64,000 nucleotides of DNA from contig VZQC01000265.1 in NCBI GenBank assembly GCA_009823505.1, forward strand, positions 5,148,230-5,212,229, given 5' to 3'. This stretch comes from Rhizomys pruinosus. Taxonomy: Eukaryota > Chordata > Mammalia > Rodentia > Spalacidae. The notes under the pieces were generated by a model. The model was not told where the DNA came from and did no database searches. It was given only the letters and a program-made list of their open reading frames with translations. Shown piece after piece: positions 32,619 to 64,000 of the stretch; position 1 is the stretch's first letter; each line of letters starts with the position of its first letter. The position numbers and the translations under genes are program-made.

Positions 32619-33199
32619 AATATTCTTGATCTCTGTAAATATTTAAAGATCGAGGACAGTATCCTTAGGAGAGGACCTGTGGTGTTCCTTACTGTTAACA
32701 GTTTTGCTCTAACATCTAAAATTTCTCATCATGCTTAATTTCGTTTAATCTGTATTTTAGGTTTAATTTGCAGTTTTACAGATCTTCAGTTTATATATTT
32801 TAAAAAGGCAAGATTTACTTTGTAGATACAGCCAAGTTATGCTATTTTGTTAGAATAGTTTTGCCAACGAAGAATGGAAAAAAGTTATAACTTGAACCTT
32901 AATATTAAAGATTCAAGATTGACTTAAAACTTAAACATAGTGTCATGTTGATTCTCGTCTGCATATTTGTCAGAAAGTCTTAACCAGAGTAAGAAATTTT
33001 CTGGTTCTTGTTGAGAGTGCAGGACACAGATTTCCATAAAAGGCATAGGGTTTGCTTGGAAGAGGAAAGTGGTTTTCTTTCTAACTTGGCAGTAATAAAT
33101 TAGAACTAACTCTCTTTAGAAAGAAAATAATAACCCCAGTTATTCTTACTGACAATTTGTATGTATGTGCTTGTTGTATAAGCTATTTTATTGTTTTAA
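32619..33199. other. no recognised feature
   Basis: SINE-free AT-rich intron or upstream sequence. Confidence 0.5.
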
Positions 33200-33275
33200 A
33201 GATATGCCTATGTGTGTATATTCATAGATATATGAATATATATAATATTTATATAGATTAATAATATATTAATGA
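33200..33275. repeat. AT-rich low-complexity tract
   Basis: TATA/ATAT-rich run. Confidence 0.8.
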
Positions 33276-33367
33276 CTCGTGTGTGTGGGAACTTGATATT
33301 GTTCTATGATTCTATTCTTTTTCCTCTCATTTTTCTTTCCTTCCCCCTTTCATCTTTATCAGCTTTC

Positions 33368-33479
33368 ATTTTTTTTATTGAGATGGAATCTCACTAAGTC
33401 ATCAGACCCTCAAACTCTTTCATTCCACTTCAGCCTCCTGAGTAGCTGGGGTTAGACCCAGTGCTACTGCATCCAGCTC
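33368..33479 (-). mobile_element. old 7SL-derived SINE
   Basis: ..gagatggaatctcactaagt.. ..cctcctgagtagctggggtt.. resembles an early Alu/B1-type monomer. Confidence 0.5.
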
Positions 33480-34175
33480 TGGAATTGTTTCAATAAATAC
33501 ATTTCACCCTTATTTCAGGCCACATATTTTATTGGTTGTTGAACACTGTTAATTTTATATAGTTGAATGGTGAGAAAATTTTAAAGAATTTTGGACTATT
33601 GTGGCAGGCAGTTGAATTTCATGAGTTTTATGGCTTGTTTTTTTAGCTTTTTTTCAGACATATCAAGAATATCATCATTGTATAAAGTGTCTGAGGTTTC
33701 TAGAGAATACCTGGTGTCTAACCAAGAAAAAACTCCATTTCCTAGCACCATGTGGACGCTGAGAGATTTGCAGCTTTTTAGGTCTCTTTTCTTTGCTTTA
33801 TCTCATGGAGTTTAAGTCTGTATAGGATTGGTCATAGATTCAAATGAATCTCTCTATTGATTTCTGAAATTTTCTTTGCATAGCTCCCTTTTCTTTGATT
33901 TATTCCAAAGTTCTGCTTGGATTCTTTCTTCCTGTACCACAACTTGAAAAATGCCTTTAGACTGAAAGCCAGAATTTGGTAGTCTACTTTCACACTTTTT
34001 CAGTCTCTCAGAAATCATAGTCCTATATTATTTATTATCTAGTATCTAAAATAATACCCCCTCCTCTCTCAGTGTTAGAACAGTTTACTATGGGGTGAGA
34101 AGTCTTAACTTTGTTACTCCATAACAACCATTGGAGATTATTTCTGGGCTTATTACTTTGTAAGATATTTGTGGA
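33480..34175. other. no recognised feature
   Basis: SINE-free; an open frame at 33591-33815 shows no family features. Confidence 0.5.
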
Positions 34176-34325
34176 ACTTTTTTTTTTTTTTTTTGGAGAC
34201 AGTGTTCCCTATGTAGCCCCAGCTGTCCTAAACTCACTGTGTAGACCGGCTGGCCTGGAACTCACAGAGATCCACCTGCCTCTGTCCACAACGTGCTAAT
34301 ATTAAAAGAATAAGCAACAATCGCT
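34176..34325 (-). mobile_element. B1 SINE
   Basis: Diverged antisense B1 after T17. Confidence 0.8.
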
Positions 34326-34500
34326 TCATGAGGGTTTTTTTTTTTTTTTTATATTATAAACATGATCAAAGGAGGATTTTTTAAAGCTTGGATTCCATTA
34401 TTTTCTGTAGCACTTAGGGCCTTATGGAACACGTCACTAGTTTCCAGCAGTGTGGGTTGAAAGTGCCATCTTGTCTACTGTTTATATCCTAATAATTTTC

Positions 34501-34711
34501 TTTTTTTTTTTTTATGTGTACGAGTATATTGCCTGCATGCGTGTAAGTGCAGCTATGTTGGCAGTGCCTTTGGAGGTCAGGGAAGGGTATGGGATCCCCT
34601 GGAACTGGAGTTGTAGACAGTTGTTAACCGCCATGTGGGTACTGGGAATTGAACCCTGGTCCTCTGCAAGAGCAGCCGGTGTTCTTAACCACTGAGCCAT
34701 TTCTAGCCTCC
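34501..34711 (-). mobile_element. B2 SINE
   Basis: Antisense older B2, target ctaataattttc. About 460 bp upstream of the first coding exon. Confidence 0.88.
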
Positions 34712-35169
34712 CTAATAATTTTCAAGCTGACATTTTAACAGCTCTAATGTAATAATGAGCAAAATAGTATAGAATTGTTCGGTAATATTTTAGGCAAGTA
34801 AAATAGTGTGCATGTTGTATTAAAGCCCAAGAGCAAATATTCAAAGAAAGTATATTGATGGTTTAAATTAGAGCTTTGCAAATAATTAGGCTCTTGCAAA
34901 TGATTATAGCTACAATTACTGGTTTTAATATTTAATTTTCTGATCACTTGTCAGATGATTGATATCTAGTCAGAGATTATCTTCAGCAAAATTCAGTGTT
35001 TCTGTAAGACCTTGTTAAAATCTTTATGATTTTTGCTGTATAGTGTCCTCCACTTGATAATGTCATGGGTAAAAATAAAAAAGCAAAATCCTATACTTGA
35101 TGTAATGTTCCATTCTTAAGCTGTTTTTGTAGGTTTGTTCATTTTTTCTCCTTATATTTTGTTTTTCAG
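34712..35169 (+). other. Rap1a: intron sequence before first coding exon
   Basis: AT-rich, repeat-free, ends in the T-rich acceptor tract. Confidence 0.6.
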
Positions 35170-35196
35170 ATTATCAATATTTAAACAGAGCACATC

Positions 35197-55886
<20,690 letters not shown>

Positions 55887-56154
55887 ACCAGAAGTCAGCA
55901 GCAGCTCTGAGCCAGGTGAGAAGCTACAGCACAACAGATGTCTTTCTCGTCGCTCTCTGACATTTTCCCCAACTTAGCCATTCTGGGTGTTTCTGAGCTT
56001 CTCTAACTTGTAAATATGACACACTGTTGTAGAGATACATTCATCTGTTGGGAAGTTTGCCTCTTTCCCAGGAGCCTAAGGTCTGGGAGTAAGCACCATG
56101 CCTGATTTGTTCACAATCAAGTCCCCAGCACCTGCCAGGTATTCAAAAAAACTG

Positions 56155-56215
56155 TGCGAGGGGTTGTGGTAGAGCAACTTGCCTAGCATGTGCAAAGTTT
56201 CAGTGTGCATGCACA
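56155..56215 (+). mobile_element. ID-like SINE fragment
   Basis: ..ggttgtggtagagcaacttg.. in the 3'-UTR intron. Confidence 0.5.
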
Positions 56216-56586
56216 TGTACATATGTAATAAATTGCCTTCCTACTTGACTCACAAATTCAAACTGAGTTACAGTGAGTAAGCGGTTCTTCTAGAAAACAA
56301 AAGCCGTAAGTACACATCTGGTGAGTTATTTCAACATGAACACCTATGTATCAGTAGTGCTCACTCCTCCTTAAATGTATTCCTGCCCTGAATGCTGAAA
56401 CCATGGATTTGTTTGTTCCTCTTTGAATTCAACATAAACAAAAACATGTGATGTGTTATTTTATGTCTGGCATCTAAGAATTTTAGAAGCATCCATGTTG
56501 GATGTAGCAATGGTTTATTTTTATTATATGATAATAGAGCATTTGTTTGACTGATAGGTATTCTGCTATTGAGAAACTTTTTTTAT
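56216..56586 (+). other. 3'-UTR intron, no recognised feature
   Basis: Unique-looking. Confidence 0.5.
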
Positions 56587-56826
56587 ATAATTTATTTTAT
56601 TTATTTTTGTATGTGTATGAATGTACTGTCTGCATGTAGGTTTGTGCACCCGTGTCATGCAATGCCGCCGAGGTCAGAAGAGGGTCTCGGATTTCCCTGA
56701 AACTGGAGTTCTCCCGGAACTGGAGTTACAGACGGTTCTCAGCCACCATATGGGTGCTGGGGATCAAACCCGGGTCCTCTGCAAGAGCAGTCCGTGCTCT
56801 TAACCGCTAGGCCAACTCTCCAGCCC
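56587..56826 (-). mobile_element. B2 SINE, young subfamily
   Basis: 17-bp duplication. Target ctattgagaaactttt. Confidence 0.93.
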
Positions 56827-56871
56827 CCGCTATTGAGAAACTTTTAAGGGATTAGTATGGATGGTTCTGAC

Positions 56872-57026
56872 CCCATCGTGGTACCCTGTGCCTGTAGTCC
56901 TTGTACTTGGGAGAGTGAGGCAGGAGGGTCTGGAGTTCAAGGCCAGCCTCTACTACGTATCAAAGTCAAGACCAGTTCAGGCAGGCTACAGGAGCCCCTG
57001 ACTCAAAAAACTAAAACAAAAAAGAA
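56872..57026 (+). mobile_element. old B1-like SINE
   Basis: Diverged sense monomer with A-rich tail. Confidence 0.6.
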
Positions 57027-57054
57027 AATGTTAGGTAGTTGTGCTATTCAGTTT

Positions 57055-57400
57055 TGTACATGTCTTACATGCATGCATTTCTGTTGGATATGTGTCTAGA
57101 AATGCAGTGGCCAGCCCACATGCTATCTATATGGACAACTTTCATAATACTCCTGAAAAAGTTCTGCAAGTACTTGTTTCAGGGTCCGTGCACCAGCACT
57201 TTATGAATTCCACATCCTCCCCAAGATTGGTATTTTCAGGCCTTTTAACTTGAGCCATTCTGACTGATCTGTGGTAGCATATCCTTGTAGTTTTGTTAGT
57301 CACTTCTATTCAAGTTTGGGTGTCTTCTTTCCAACAAATACTTTGCCAGTCTGCATCCAAATAGTAGTTGATTTCAAGTAGCATTTAAGTTTTCATTAAG
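57055..57400 (-). mobile_element. ancient L1 fragment (antisense)
   Basis: Diverged antisense L1 3'-end phrases: ..tggatatgtgtctagaaatg.., ..ccacatcctccccaagattg.., ..gagccattctgactgatctg... Confidence 0.6.
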
Positions 57401-57543
57401 TGGACCACTGGAAAGAAAATTAGTGGCAGCGTTTGCTCTGCCTGTCAGGTGACAAACCAGGACCCAAGTGGCCAGTTACTTGTTTTCTTTTAATTATGCA
57501 TTTAAATCCTCTGAAGTTTCTCCTTTGTTAGCTATAAGTAATA

Positions 57544-57708
57544 TTTTTTTTTTTTGTCTTTTCAAGACAGAGTCTCCCTGTAGCCTCCCAGCTGTCCTGG
57601 AACTCGTTCTGTAGACCAGGCTGGCCTTGAACTCACTAAGATCTGCCTGCCTCTGCCTCCCAAGTGCTAGGATTAAAGGCATGCGCCACCACCACCACCC
57701 CCCCAGCT
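57544..57708 (-). mobile_element. B1 SINE
   Basis: Antisense B1 ending in a (CCA)n run. Confidence 0.88.
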
Positions 57709-58432
57709 AAATAAATACTTTTAACAAAATTTGTGCATAGAGCAGATTTATGATGTTTGATGCTAATTCTCTGCGTATGACTAGACTTGATGGAGTTAGA
57801 ATAGGAAAGTAAACTCTTCCCACTTGAGAGTTGATTATTTATTGTCAGTCTCTTGGGCCCGTTTAGTAGATTACCTCTTTCAGAGTGCCTGATTAACTAA
57901 TTTGTACTCCTTAGAGATATGAATAAGTAACTAGCTCTCTCAAAGAAAACAGTTGAGTAACCGTACCCCTTTTTATGTAGAAGTAAAGGAAAATAGAAAG
58001 GAAAAAGGGCATAGGGATTGTCTCTGGTAGCCAGGCTTGAAAAGTCAGCTTCTGGCTAAACAGTTGCTTTAGAATTTACTGAAGTTGATTCAAAAACTTT
58101 AGATCATTAGTTCTATAAAAATGATTTTTGTTAAGATTGCTAGCATTTGAGGTTTTTTTTTTTTAAAGGAAGGGTACAAAGGTAGAAAAATGAGGGCTTG
58201 GTTGGTAATGTGTGATTGGCTCTTTTGTAGTTGGTGGGCTCATTGACACCATTATCTTAACAAACCTGAGGTTTAACTTTGCATTCTCAGAATTAGATTC
58301 CATCTCTTGTCCTGTTGTGATTTTAAATTCTTTCATACATGAAGTTTACCTTCAAGACAAGATCTAGAAATGTTTTCATACTGGCAAATCCATTCTGGGA
58401 CTGATGGAAAAGTTCTGAGATAACAGGGTAGT
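57709..58432 (+). other. 3'-UTR intron, no recognised feature
   Basis: SINE-free 720 bp. Confidence 0.5.
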
Positions 58433-58665
58433 TTTTTTTTTAATTTTTTAATTTAGTGTTTTTTATGTATATGAATATACTGTCTGCATGTAGGTTGGTG
58501 CACCCGTGTCGTACAATGCCATGGAGGTCAGAAGAGGGCATCGGATTCCCCTGGAACTGGAGTTTAAGATGGTTCTTAGCAGCTATGTGGGTGCTGGGAA
58601 TCGAACCCGGGTCCTCTGCCAGAGCAGTCGGCGCTTCTTAACCACTGAGCCATCTCTCCAGCCCC
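58433..58665 (-). mobile_element. B2 SINE
   Basis: Antisense older B2. Target aacagggtag. Confidence 0.9.
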
Positions 58666-58707
58666 TAACAGGGTAGATTTAAATAACAGTTACAAATGTT
58701 GTGGTTA

Positions 58708-58903
58708 AGGGGCTTGAGAGATGGCTCAGTGGTTAAGAGCACCAACTGCTCTTGCAGAGGACCCACATAGCAACTAAGAACCATCTTTAACTCCAGTTCC
58801 AGGGGAATCCGACGCCCTCTTCTGACCTCTGAGGCATTGCACGACATGGGTGCACAAACCTACATGCAGATAGTACATTCATACACATAAAAATTGATTA
58901 ATT
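58708..58903 (+). mobile_element. B2 SINE with internal deletion
   Basis: Sense B2 lacking the gttcgattcccagcac part. Inverted relative to the copy 40 bp upstream. Confidence 0.85.
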
Positions 58904-59272
58904 AACAATTGTTGTACTTAAGAGTATATGTTCTAAAATTTATGTTAGGGGGAAAAAAGGAGTATATGGCCCTTGAGGACTGCTTCTGTAACCTTTAAGC
59001 AGAATTGTACTGAAACATGTTAAATTCTTTTATATGTCTCATTTTTAAATACCTCTGAAAATTTTATCACAGTTCTTCCTCTAAACACTTTGTCTTCTGC
59101 TGAGTAATAGGGCTTACTGATCTTCTGCTTTTGAGTATGGGCTCTTTCTGTGCCTTCTATCTCCATAGACTATGTTACAAGTGGTAGTCCCTGATAAAAA
59201 ATCAGAAAATGGCTGGATAAAGAATGTCCCACAGAGAGCTTATGTAGACAGATGTTGAGCATTTAAAAATAA
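58904..59272 (+). other. 3'-UTR intron, no recognised feature
   Basis: Unique-looking. Confidence 0.5.
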
Positions 59273-59468
59273 GATGTCTCAGCAGCTAAAAGCACCTGCT
59301 GCTCTTGCAGAGGATCCAGGTTGATTCCCAGCACCCACATGGTGGCTAACAACAACCCCTCCAGGGGATCTGATGCCTTCTTCTGATTCCAAGGGCATTG
59401 CAGGACACAGGTGCACTTACATACATGCAGGCAATACACTCATACACATAAACATAATAAAATGTTAA
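59273..59468 (+). mobile_element. old B2 SINE
   Basis: Sense, diverged; aaaaataagatg flanks both ends. Confidence 0.82.
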
Positions 59469-59624
59469 AAAATAAGATGGTAGGGTACAAATGCCACAGT
59501 TCTGTTGGCCTCTTTATACATAGGATTATTGGATATAATGTGGGAAACTAAGTATAAAACCAAGGACAAGCTAAAACTGAAAACTAACAGACTGTGAACT
59601 TAGTGTTTTATATTTGATTTTGAA

Positions 59625-59721
59625 CTTTTGAGACAGTCTTATGTACCTCAAGCCTGCCTCAAATTCTCTGTACAATCAAAGCCAGCCTTGATCCTGACTC
59701 TTGTGTCACCATGCCTGGCTT
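59625..59721 (-). mobile_element. old B1-like SINE
   Basis: Diverged antisense B1 ending caccatgcctggctt. Confidence 0.6.
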
Positions 59722-59954
59722 ATTTTTTTTTTTCTATATGTGCATGAATGTACTGCCTGCATGCAAGTTTGTGCACCCGTGTCGTGCAACGCCGCAGAGG
59801 TCAGAAGAGGGTGTCGGATTCCCCTGGTACTGGAGTTCTCCTGAAATTGGAGTTTCAGACGGTTCTCAGCCGCCATGTGGGTGCTGGGGATCGAACCCGG
59901 GTCCTCTGTAAGAGCGGTCGGCGCTCTTAACCGCTAGGCCATCTCCCCAGTCCC
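59722..59954 (-). mobile_element. B2 SINE, young subfamily
   Basis: 17-bp duplication. Target tgcctggcttattttt lies inside the neighbouring B1, so this is a nested insertion. Confidence 0.93.
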
Positions 59955-60353
59955 TGCCTGGCTTATTTTTAAAGGAAAGTTAAAATGGTTCTTTGACTGA
60001 AGTTCAATATAGTTTAGTTCCTTGGTAATGATTAGTGAATACCATTGTTCATATGTTATTGGATGCCTGCTTATTTACTGCCAATTTCTCACACTGAGAT
60101 GTCTGTATGTCTCTATTCAATGTTCCAGATCACAGGAATGAAGAACTGTTGCCTAATTGGAAAGTGCCAGCATTCCAGACTTCAAAAACTAAATCTGAAG
60201 AGGCTTCTCCTGTTTTATATATTACGTGAAGAATTTAGATCTTATATTGGTTTGCACAAGTTCCCTGGAGAAGAAAAATTGCTCTGTGTATATCTCTTGG
60301 AAAATAAGACAATAGTATTTCTCCTTTGCAATAGCAGTTATAACAGATGTGAA

Positions 60354-60359
60354 AATAAA
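60354..60359 (+). terminator. possible proximal polyadenylation signal
   Basis: Canonical AATAAA about 225 nt into the 3' UTR exon. Use of this site would give a short 3' UTR; this is inferred from the hexamer only. Confidence 0.45.
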
Positions 60360-61840
60360 TATACTTGACTCTAATACAGTTATACAAAAGAGCATGGATG
60401 CATTTCAAGTGTTAGATATTACTACTATAATCAGATGATTTCATATTGACCTTTTTATCATGATTCCTCCCAGTCAGGCACTAAAAAGTTGAACCATTAT
60501 ACTTTATATCTGTAATGATGCCGATTATGAAATCACCCCTCAAACTCATTGCAGCAGATAACTTTTTTGAGTCATTGACTTCATTTTATATTTAAAATTA
60601 TGAAATATCATCTGTCATTATATTCTAATTAAAATTGTTTGTGCATAATGCTTTGGAAAAATGGGTCTTTTATAGGGAAAAAACTGGGATAACTGATTTC
60701 TATGGCTTTCAAAGCTAAAATATATAATATACTAAACCAACTCTAATATTGCTTCTTGTGTTTTACTGTCAGATTAAATTACAGCTTTTATGGATGATTA
60801 AATTTTAGTACATTTTCATTTGGTTTGTGTCTTTTTGTTGTTGTTTATAAGATTTAAGGCCTTTATTTTATAATGACCATGTTGTTTAAAATGCAACAGT
60901 AGCTCCTTTCTGCCTGGAATCAGCAGAACACTTGGCTTTAGATAAACTACACTCATTGGTGATTTCTGTAGGAACAGACCTCGCACTTCCTGTTCTAGAT
61001 ATATTTATTCCTACTCTACAGTAAAATCAGACAACATAGAATAGTTTTGTATATTCTCTCTTGATCTTAAAGATTGTATCTTATTGAAGAAAATATCCCA
61101 CTCTGTATTATTTTTGTATGTAAAAGGATAAGTTTAATACTGTATCAGGGTTTGACTTTTACTATTTCAAATCTTCCACAGCTGTAATTTCATCAAGGGA
61201 ATCCTTTTTGCCATTGTTAATTTGTTGGTGTGGTCCACCAGTGAAGTGTTATGTAAAATTTTTACAACTTCCTTTATACCAGATTGAAGAACTTCAGAGA
61301 AGAAAGTGAAGGTTAAACACACAATAGGGATGTGTTACTTTGCTCTGCTGTATAGATGACACAGTATCGCAGAGTGATATGAAGGTCACTAAGCCAAAGT
61401 CTAAGCTGGCTGTGTAGTGCTGCTTTTCTTTTCCTTTCCAGTTGCATTTTTTACAAAAGGTAGGGCTTAAGTAGGACGCAGACCCAGGGTGATTCTACTG
61501 TGTCTTCTCCATGGAGAAAGGTAGAGCAGGTGGCTTGATAGCCAGTACACACTGGAGAAGAAAGCAGCTTGCAAGCTTAGGAAACCCTGTGCCTTGTCCC
61601 CGAAAATCGAGACCAGTCCTAGAAAGTAAACCTTTGCTCAGGGATCTAGATACGGTCTCATTGCAACTAGGTGTGAAGAAGTGTTCATGCCTCACTGAGA
61701 TTGCCAGGCGTGTGGCCAGCCCTTGAGTTACAAATTGAAAGTGAAAAGTCAGCTTTTAAATGTAAGACCAGACCAACCTGAGGAAATGTTAAAAAAATAA
61801 TTGTTTGGAAAAATTGGAAATTGTATTCTTTTGAGTTTCT

Positions 61841-61846
61841 AATAAA
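61841..61846 (+). terminator. Rap1a: distal polyadenylation signal of Rap1a
   Basis: Canonical AATAAA in ttctaataaacttagc, followed by a T/G-containing stretch. The first recognisable older repeats resume about 120 bp later, consistent with the end of the gene. Confidence 0.65.
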
Positions 61847-61964
61847 CTTAGCTACCTAACACTTCCCTTCTCTTGATCCAGTTATGCATATGTCTTTGAT
61901 TGAGGGGCAAAAATATAACTCACCTAAAAAATATGTGAATGATAGGGCCAATTTGTCCAGGTGA

Positions 61965-62085
61965 GAGACCCCCCCCCCATGCTTCCCAGACTGACATTGA
62001 GCTTCCCGGCTCAGATAATCCTCCTGCCTCGGCCACTTAAGTAGCTGGAAATACAGGAACATGCTACTATGTCTATAGAGACATA
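61965..62085 (-). mobile_element. old 7SL-derived SINE
   Basis: After C11, ..cctgcctcggccacttaagt.. ..agctggaaatacagg... Confidence 0.45.
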
Positions 62086-62103
62086 CTATATATACATATA
62101 TAT

Positions 62104-62230
62104 AGTTTTTGAGACAGGGTCTCCATGTAGCCACAGCTGGCCTGGAACTTACTATGTAGACCAGGTTGGCCTCGAAGCCTCTATCTTCCCAAGTACTTGG
62201 ATTAAAGGTTTGTGCTACCACGCCTGGCTG
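62104..62230 (-). mobile_element. B1 SINE with internal deletion
   Basis: Antisense B1 after a TATATA run. Confidence 0.85.
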
Positions 62231-62482
62231 AGACTATTTTAAGGTCCACTAAAGTCATTATACTTTGAAATAACTCTCAAACATTTCTTTGGACTTAAAA
62301 TCATAGACACACATCTCTCAGAAACCAGCAAAAGTTTCTAAATACCTTATATGAGTTGTCTAGTTATTTATTACATTATATTGAAATCTTACTAGTAGCA
62401 TAAAATGATTTTTAGCAGGTTCCTCTGTCACATCTTATACATCCCACTTGGGTTAAAGGTGAAACTCAAAAAAAAAAAGCCT

Positions 62483-62632
62483 CATGCTGGGCGTGGTGGC
62501 GCACGCCTTTAATCCTAGCACTCGGGAGGCAGAGGCAGGTGGATCTTTGTGAGTTCAAGGCCAGCCTGGTCTACAGAGTGAGTTCCAGGACAGCTGGGGC
62601 TACAGAGACCCTGTCTGGAAAAGACCAAAAGA
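62483..62632 (+). mobile_element. B1 SINE
   Basis: Sense B1. Target aaaaagcctc. Confidence 0.91.
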
Positions 62633-62818
62633 AAAAGCCTCTTTGGCACCCAGAGGAATTCAGGGCAAGACCAGTGTAATCTGAGATGTGCTTGTTATCT
62701 AAGGGAAATCTCTGCTTGCTTAGCAAGCTGGAAGGGTGTCCTGTTAGAGGTATGTTTTTATATTGTCCTTGTGTGACCTCCTTGGTCTTGGCTCCAGCAG
62801 AAAGGTACCTGTAGACNT

Positions 62819-62955
62819 TGTATTTTTGAGACAGTGTCTCCCTGTAGCCCCAGCTGGCCTGGAACTCGCTTTGGAGACCAGGCTGGCCTTGAACTCACAG
62901 AGATCCACCTGTCTCTGCCTCCCAAGTGCTAGGACTAAAGGTGTTCGCCACTGCA
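62819..62955 (-). mobile_element. B1 SINE
   Basis: Antisense B1 beside the single N at 62817. Confidence 0.87.
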
Positions 62956-63126
62956 AGATGTATTCTTAAAACTAAGAAATCAAGAGTCTCTAGGTATTAA
63001 CCAGAACCTCCTAATACATATCCAGAAACTAATTCCCTATTAGTGTTTGCAGCTGCTTCGGGTATAATATCTTTGGTTGTATGAGTGGTAAGTATAAAGG
63101 AGGCCTGATGCCACAGTTGATAGGGT

Positions 63127-63263
63127 TGTTTTGTTTTGTTGGCATTTTTGAGACAGGGTCTCTTTATGGCCCCAGCTGGTCTGGAACTCACTTTGGTAGA
63201 CCAGGCTGGGAACTCACAGAGATCCACCTGCCTCTGCCTCCTGAGTGCTGGAATTAAAGGTTT
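63127..63263 (-). mobile_element. B1 SINE
   Basis: Antisense, 5'-truncated B1 after a TTTTG run. Confidence 0.85.
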
Positions 63264-63458
63264 CGTTTTTTTAACTAAAACACAAATGACTAATGATTTG
63301 TCATAATCTAACTATAATCTCATCCTCCACCAGGGGGAGTGTCAGTATCATGATCCTTCTACAAGCATTGCATTAAAAATATTCTATACACACTTCTTTA
63401 CAGAGACACTGGAGGCTCTCCCTCAAGTTCACAGCTTAATGGGGCAGGAAGGAAACAT

Positions 63459-63697
63459 TTTTTTTTATTTTTATTTATTTTTGTATGTGTATGTACTGTC
63501 TGCATGTAGGTTTGTGCACCCGTGTGGTGCAATGCCACGGAGGTCAGAGGAGGGTCTCCGATTCCCCTGGAACTGGAGTTCTCCTGGAATTGGAGTTACA
63601 GATGGTTCTTAGCCGCCATGTGGATGCTAGGGATCGAACCCTGGTCCTCTGCAAGAGCAGTCAGTGCTCTTAACCACTAGGCTATCTCTCCAGCCCC
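63459..63697 (-). mobile_element. B2 SINE, young subfamily
   Basis: 17-bp duplication. Target gaaacatttttt-like. Confidence 0.92.
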
Positions 63698-64000
63698 AGA
63701 AACATTTTTCATGGATATGGATTAACTTACTCCATGAGCTGTGGCCAGTTGAGTATTTCTCATGTTTGGAGAAACCATGGGTATTAGCATGTAACTCTTC
63801 TCTGAACAGCTTGGAACTCATTTCTGTCTGGCACCGTCATCTGCCACCATCAGTGGCCACATTTTACTCCACAGTAAAGTCCACTTCTCTGAAGTTGTAC
63901 TTGGAAAAGTTAATGCTTAGGGAAAATACTGACTTTAATTATCAGTTTCATTAAAAAAGTGACTTGGTTTGGAGTTATTTTTCCACATATGAATAGTAAT
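63698..64000. other. 3' flank, no recognised feature
   Basis: Unique-looking sequence downstream of Rap1a; no exon signal of a neighbouring gene seen. Confidence 0.5.

Larger units (their letters stand above)
60129..61860 (+). other. Rap1a: Rap1a terminal non-coding exon (3' UTR)
   Basis: The acceptor ttcaatgttccag ends at 60128. The downstream sequence begins atcacaggaatgaagaac, which I recognise as Rap1a/Krev-1 3' UTR. It is AT-rich, has no SINE insertion over about 1.7 kb (unlike its surroundings), and ends near the AATAAA at 61841. The exact cleavage site is inferred. Confidence 0.8.

Noticed and set aside
33591..33815. 74-codon open frame in SINE-free sequence
   Set aside because: No recognisable domain, low-complexity codons, no splice context; length is unremarkable for AT-rich DNA.
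1..35169. Rap1a promoter or first exon within the window
   Set aside because: No convincing CpG island or TATA/Inr context with a linked donor was found; the leader exon(s) probably lie upstream or are too short to recognise by eye.
59625..59960. B1 end directly next to a young B2, like a chimera
   Set aside because: The target repeat tgcctggcttattttt lies within the B1 end itself, so the B2 was inserted into an old B1; no fused element.
60045..60368. 107-codon open frame spanning the start of the last exon
   Set aside because: It crosses the acceptor at 60128 and lies in the 3' UTR; no family features.
62817..62817. Single N
   Set aside because: An unresolved base in the assembly inside non-coding DNA; no biological meaning.

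Overview
The window is mammalian nuclear DNA from a myomorph rodent. The evidence is a dense load of B1 (7SL-derived) and B2 (tRNA-derived) SINEs, ID/B4-type SINEs, an MT/ORR1-type LTR, and ancient MIR, L2, L1M and Tigger relics. The B1 tail (ending like 'ctggggctacaggga') and the B2 3' half differ from what I remember of mouse, rat and hamster copies. A more distant muroid or dipodoid rodent is therefore possible, but I cannot name the species. Nothing bacterial or viral is present and there is no CRISPR array.

One protein-coding gene is recognisable: Rap1a, on the + strand. Six coding exons (35197-35253, 40724-40792, 43090-43146, 46455-46595, 49674-49817, 55800-55886) join in phase to an intact 184-residue Ras-family GTPase. 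It has all G motifs, the Rap-type threonine at residue 61, and a C-terminal Cys-Leu-Leu-Leu prenylation box preceded by lysines and Ser180. A last, non-coding exon (60129 to about 61860) carries the 3' UTR. No promoter or CpG island for the gene is visible, so bases 1-35169 are best read as 5'-UTR intron and/or upstream DNA. The 3' flank starts near 61,860.

Layout: 1-35,169 is SINE-rich non-coding DNA. It includes a broken ancient antisense L1 (13.1-16.4 kb) that has itself received a Timm23-like processed pseudogene, which in turn received a young B2. 35,170-55,915 holds the coding exons and introns; the introns contain two further processed retrocopies or retrocopy-like insertions, a 27-bp-type minisatellite and inverted B2 pairs. 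55,916-60,128 is an intron inside the 3' UTR. 60,129-61,860 is the 3' UTR exon, free of SINEs. 61,861-64,000 is 3' flank.

The most unusual material is in the SINEs. (i) Two full B2 copies carry, in front of their A-tail, the first 24 nt of B1. Each composite lies inside one target-site duplication and the two share private substitutions, so a B2-B1 chimera seems to have propagated. (ii) Three other elements join the first 99-100 nt of B2 to B1 at the same B2 position. (iii) About fifteen young B2 copies share a 17-bp internal tandem duplication and a GGCCTAG box variant. (iv) In several places two or three SINEs in series are separated by repeated copies of one target site.
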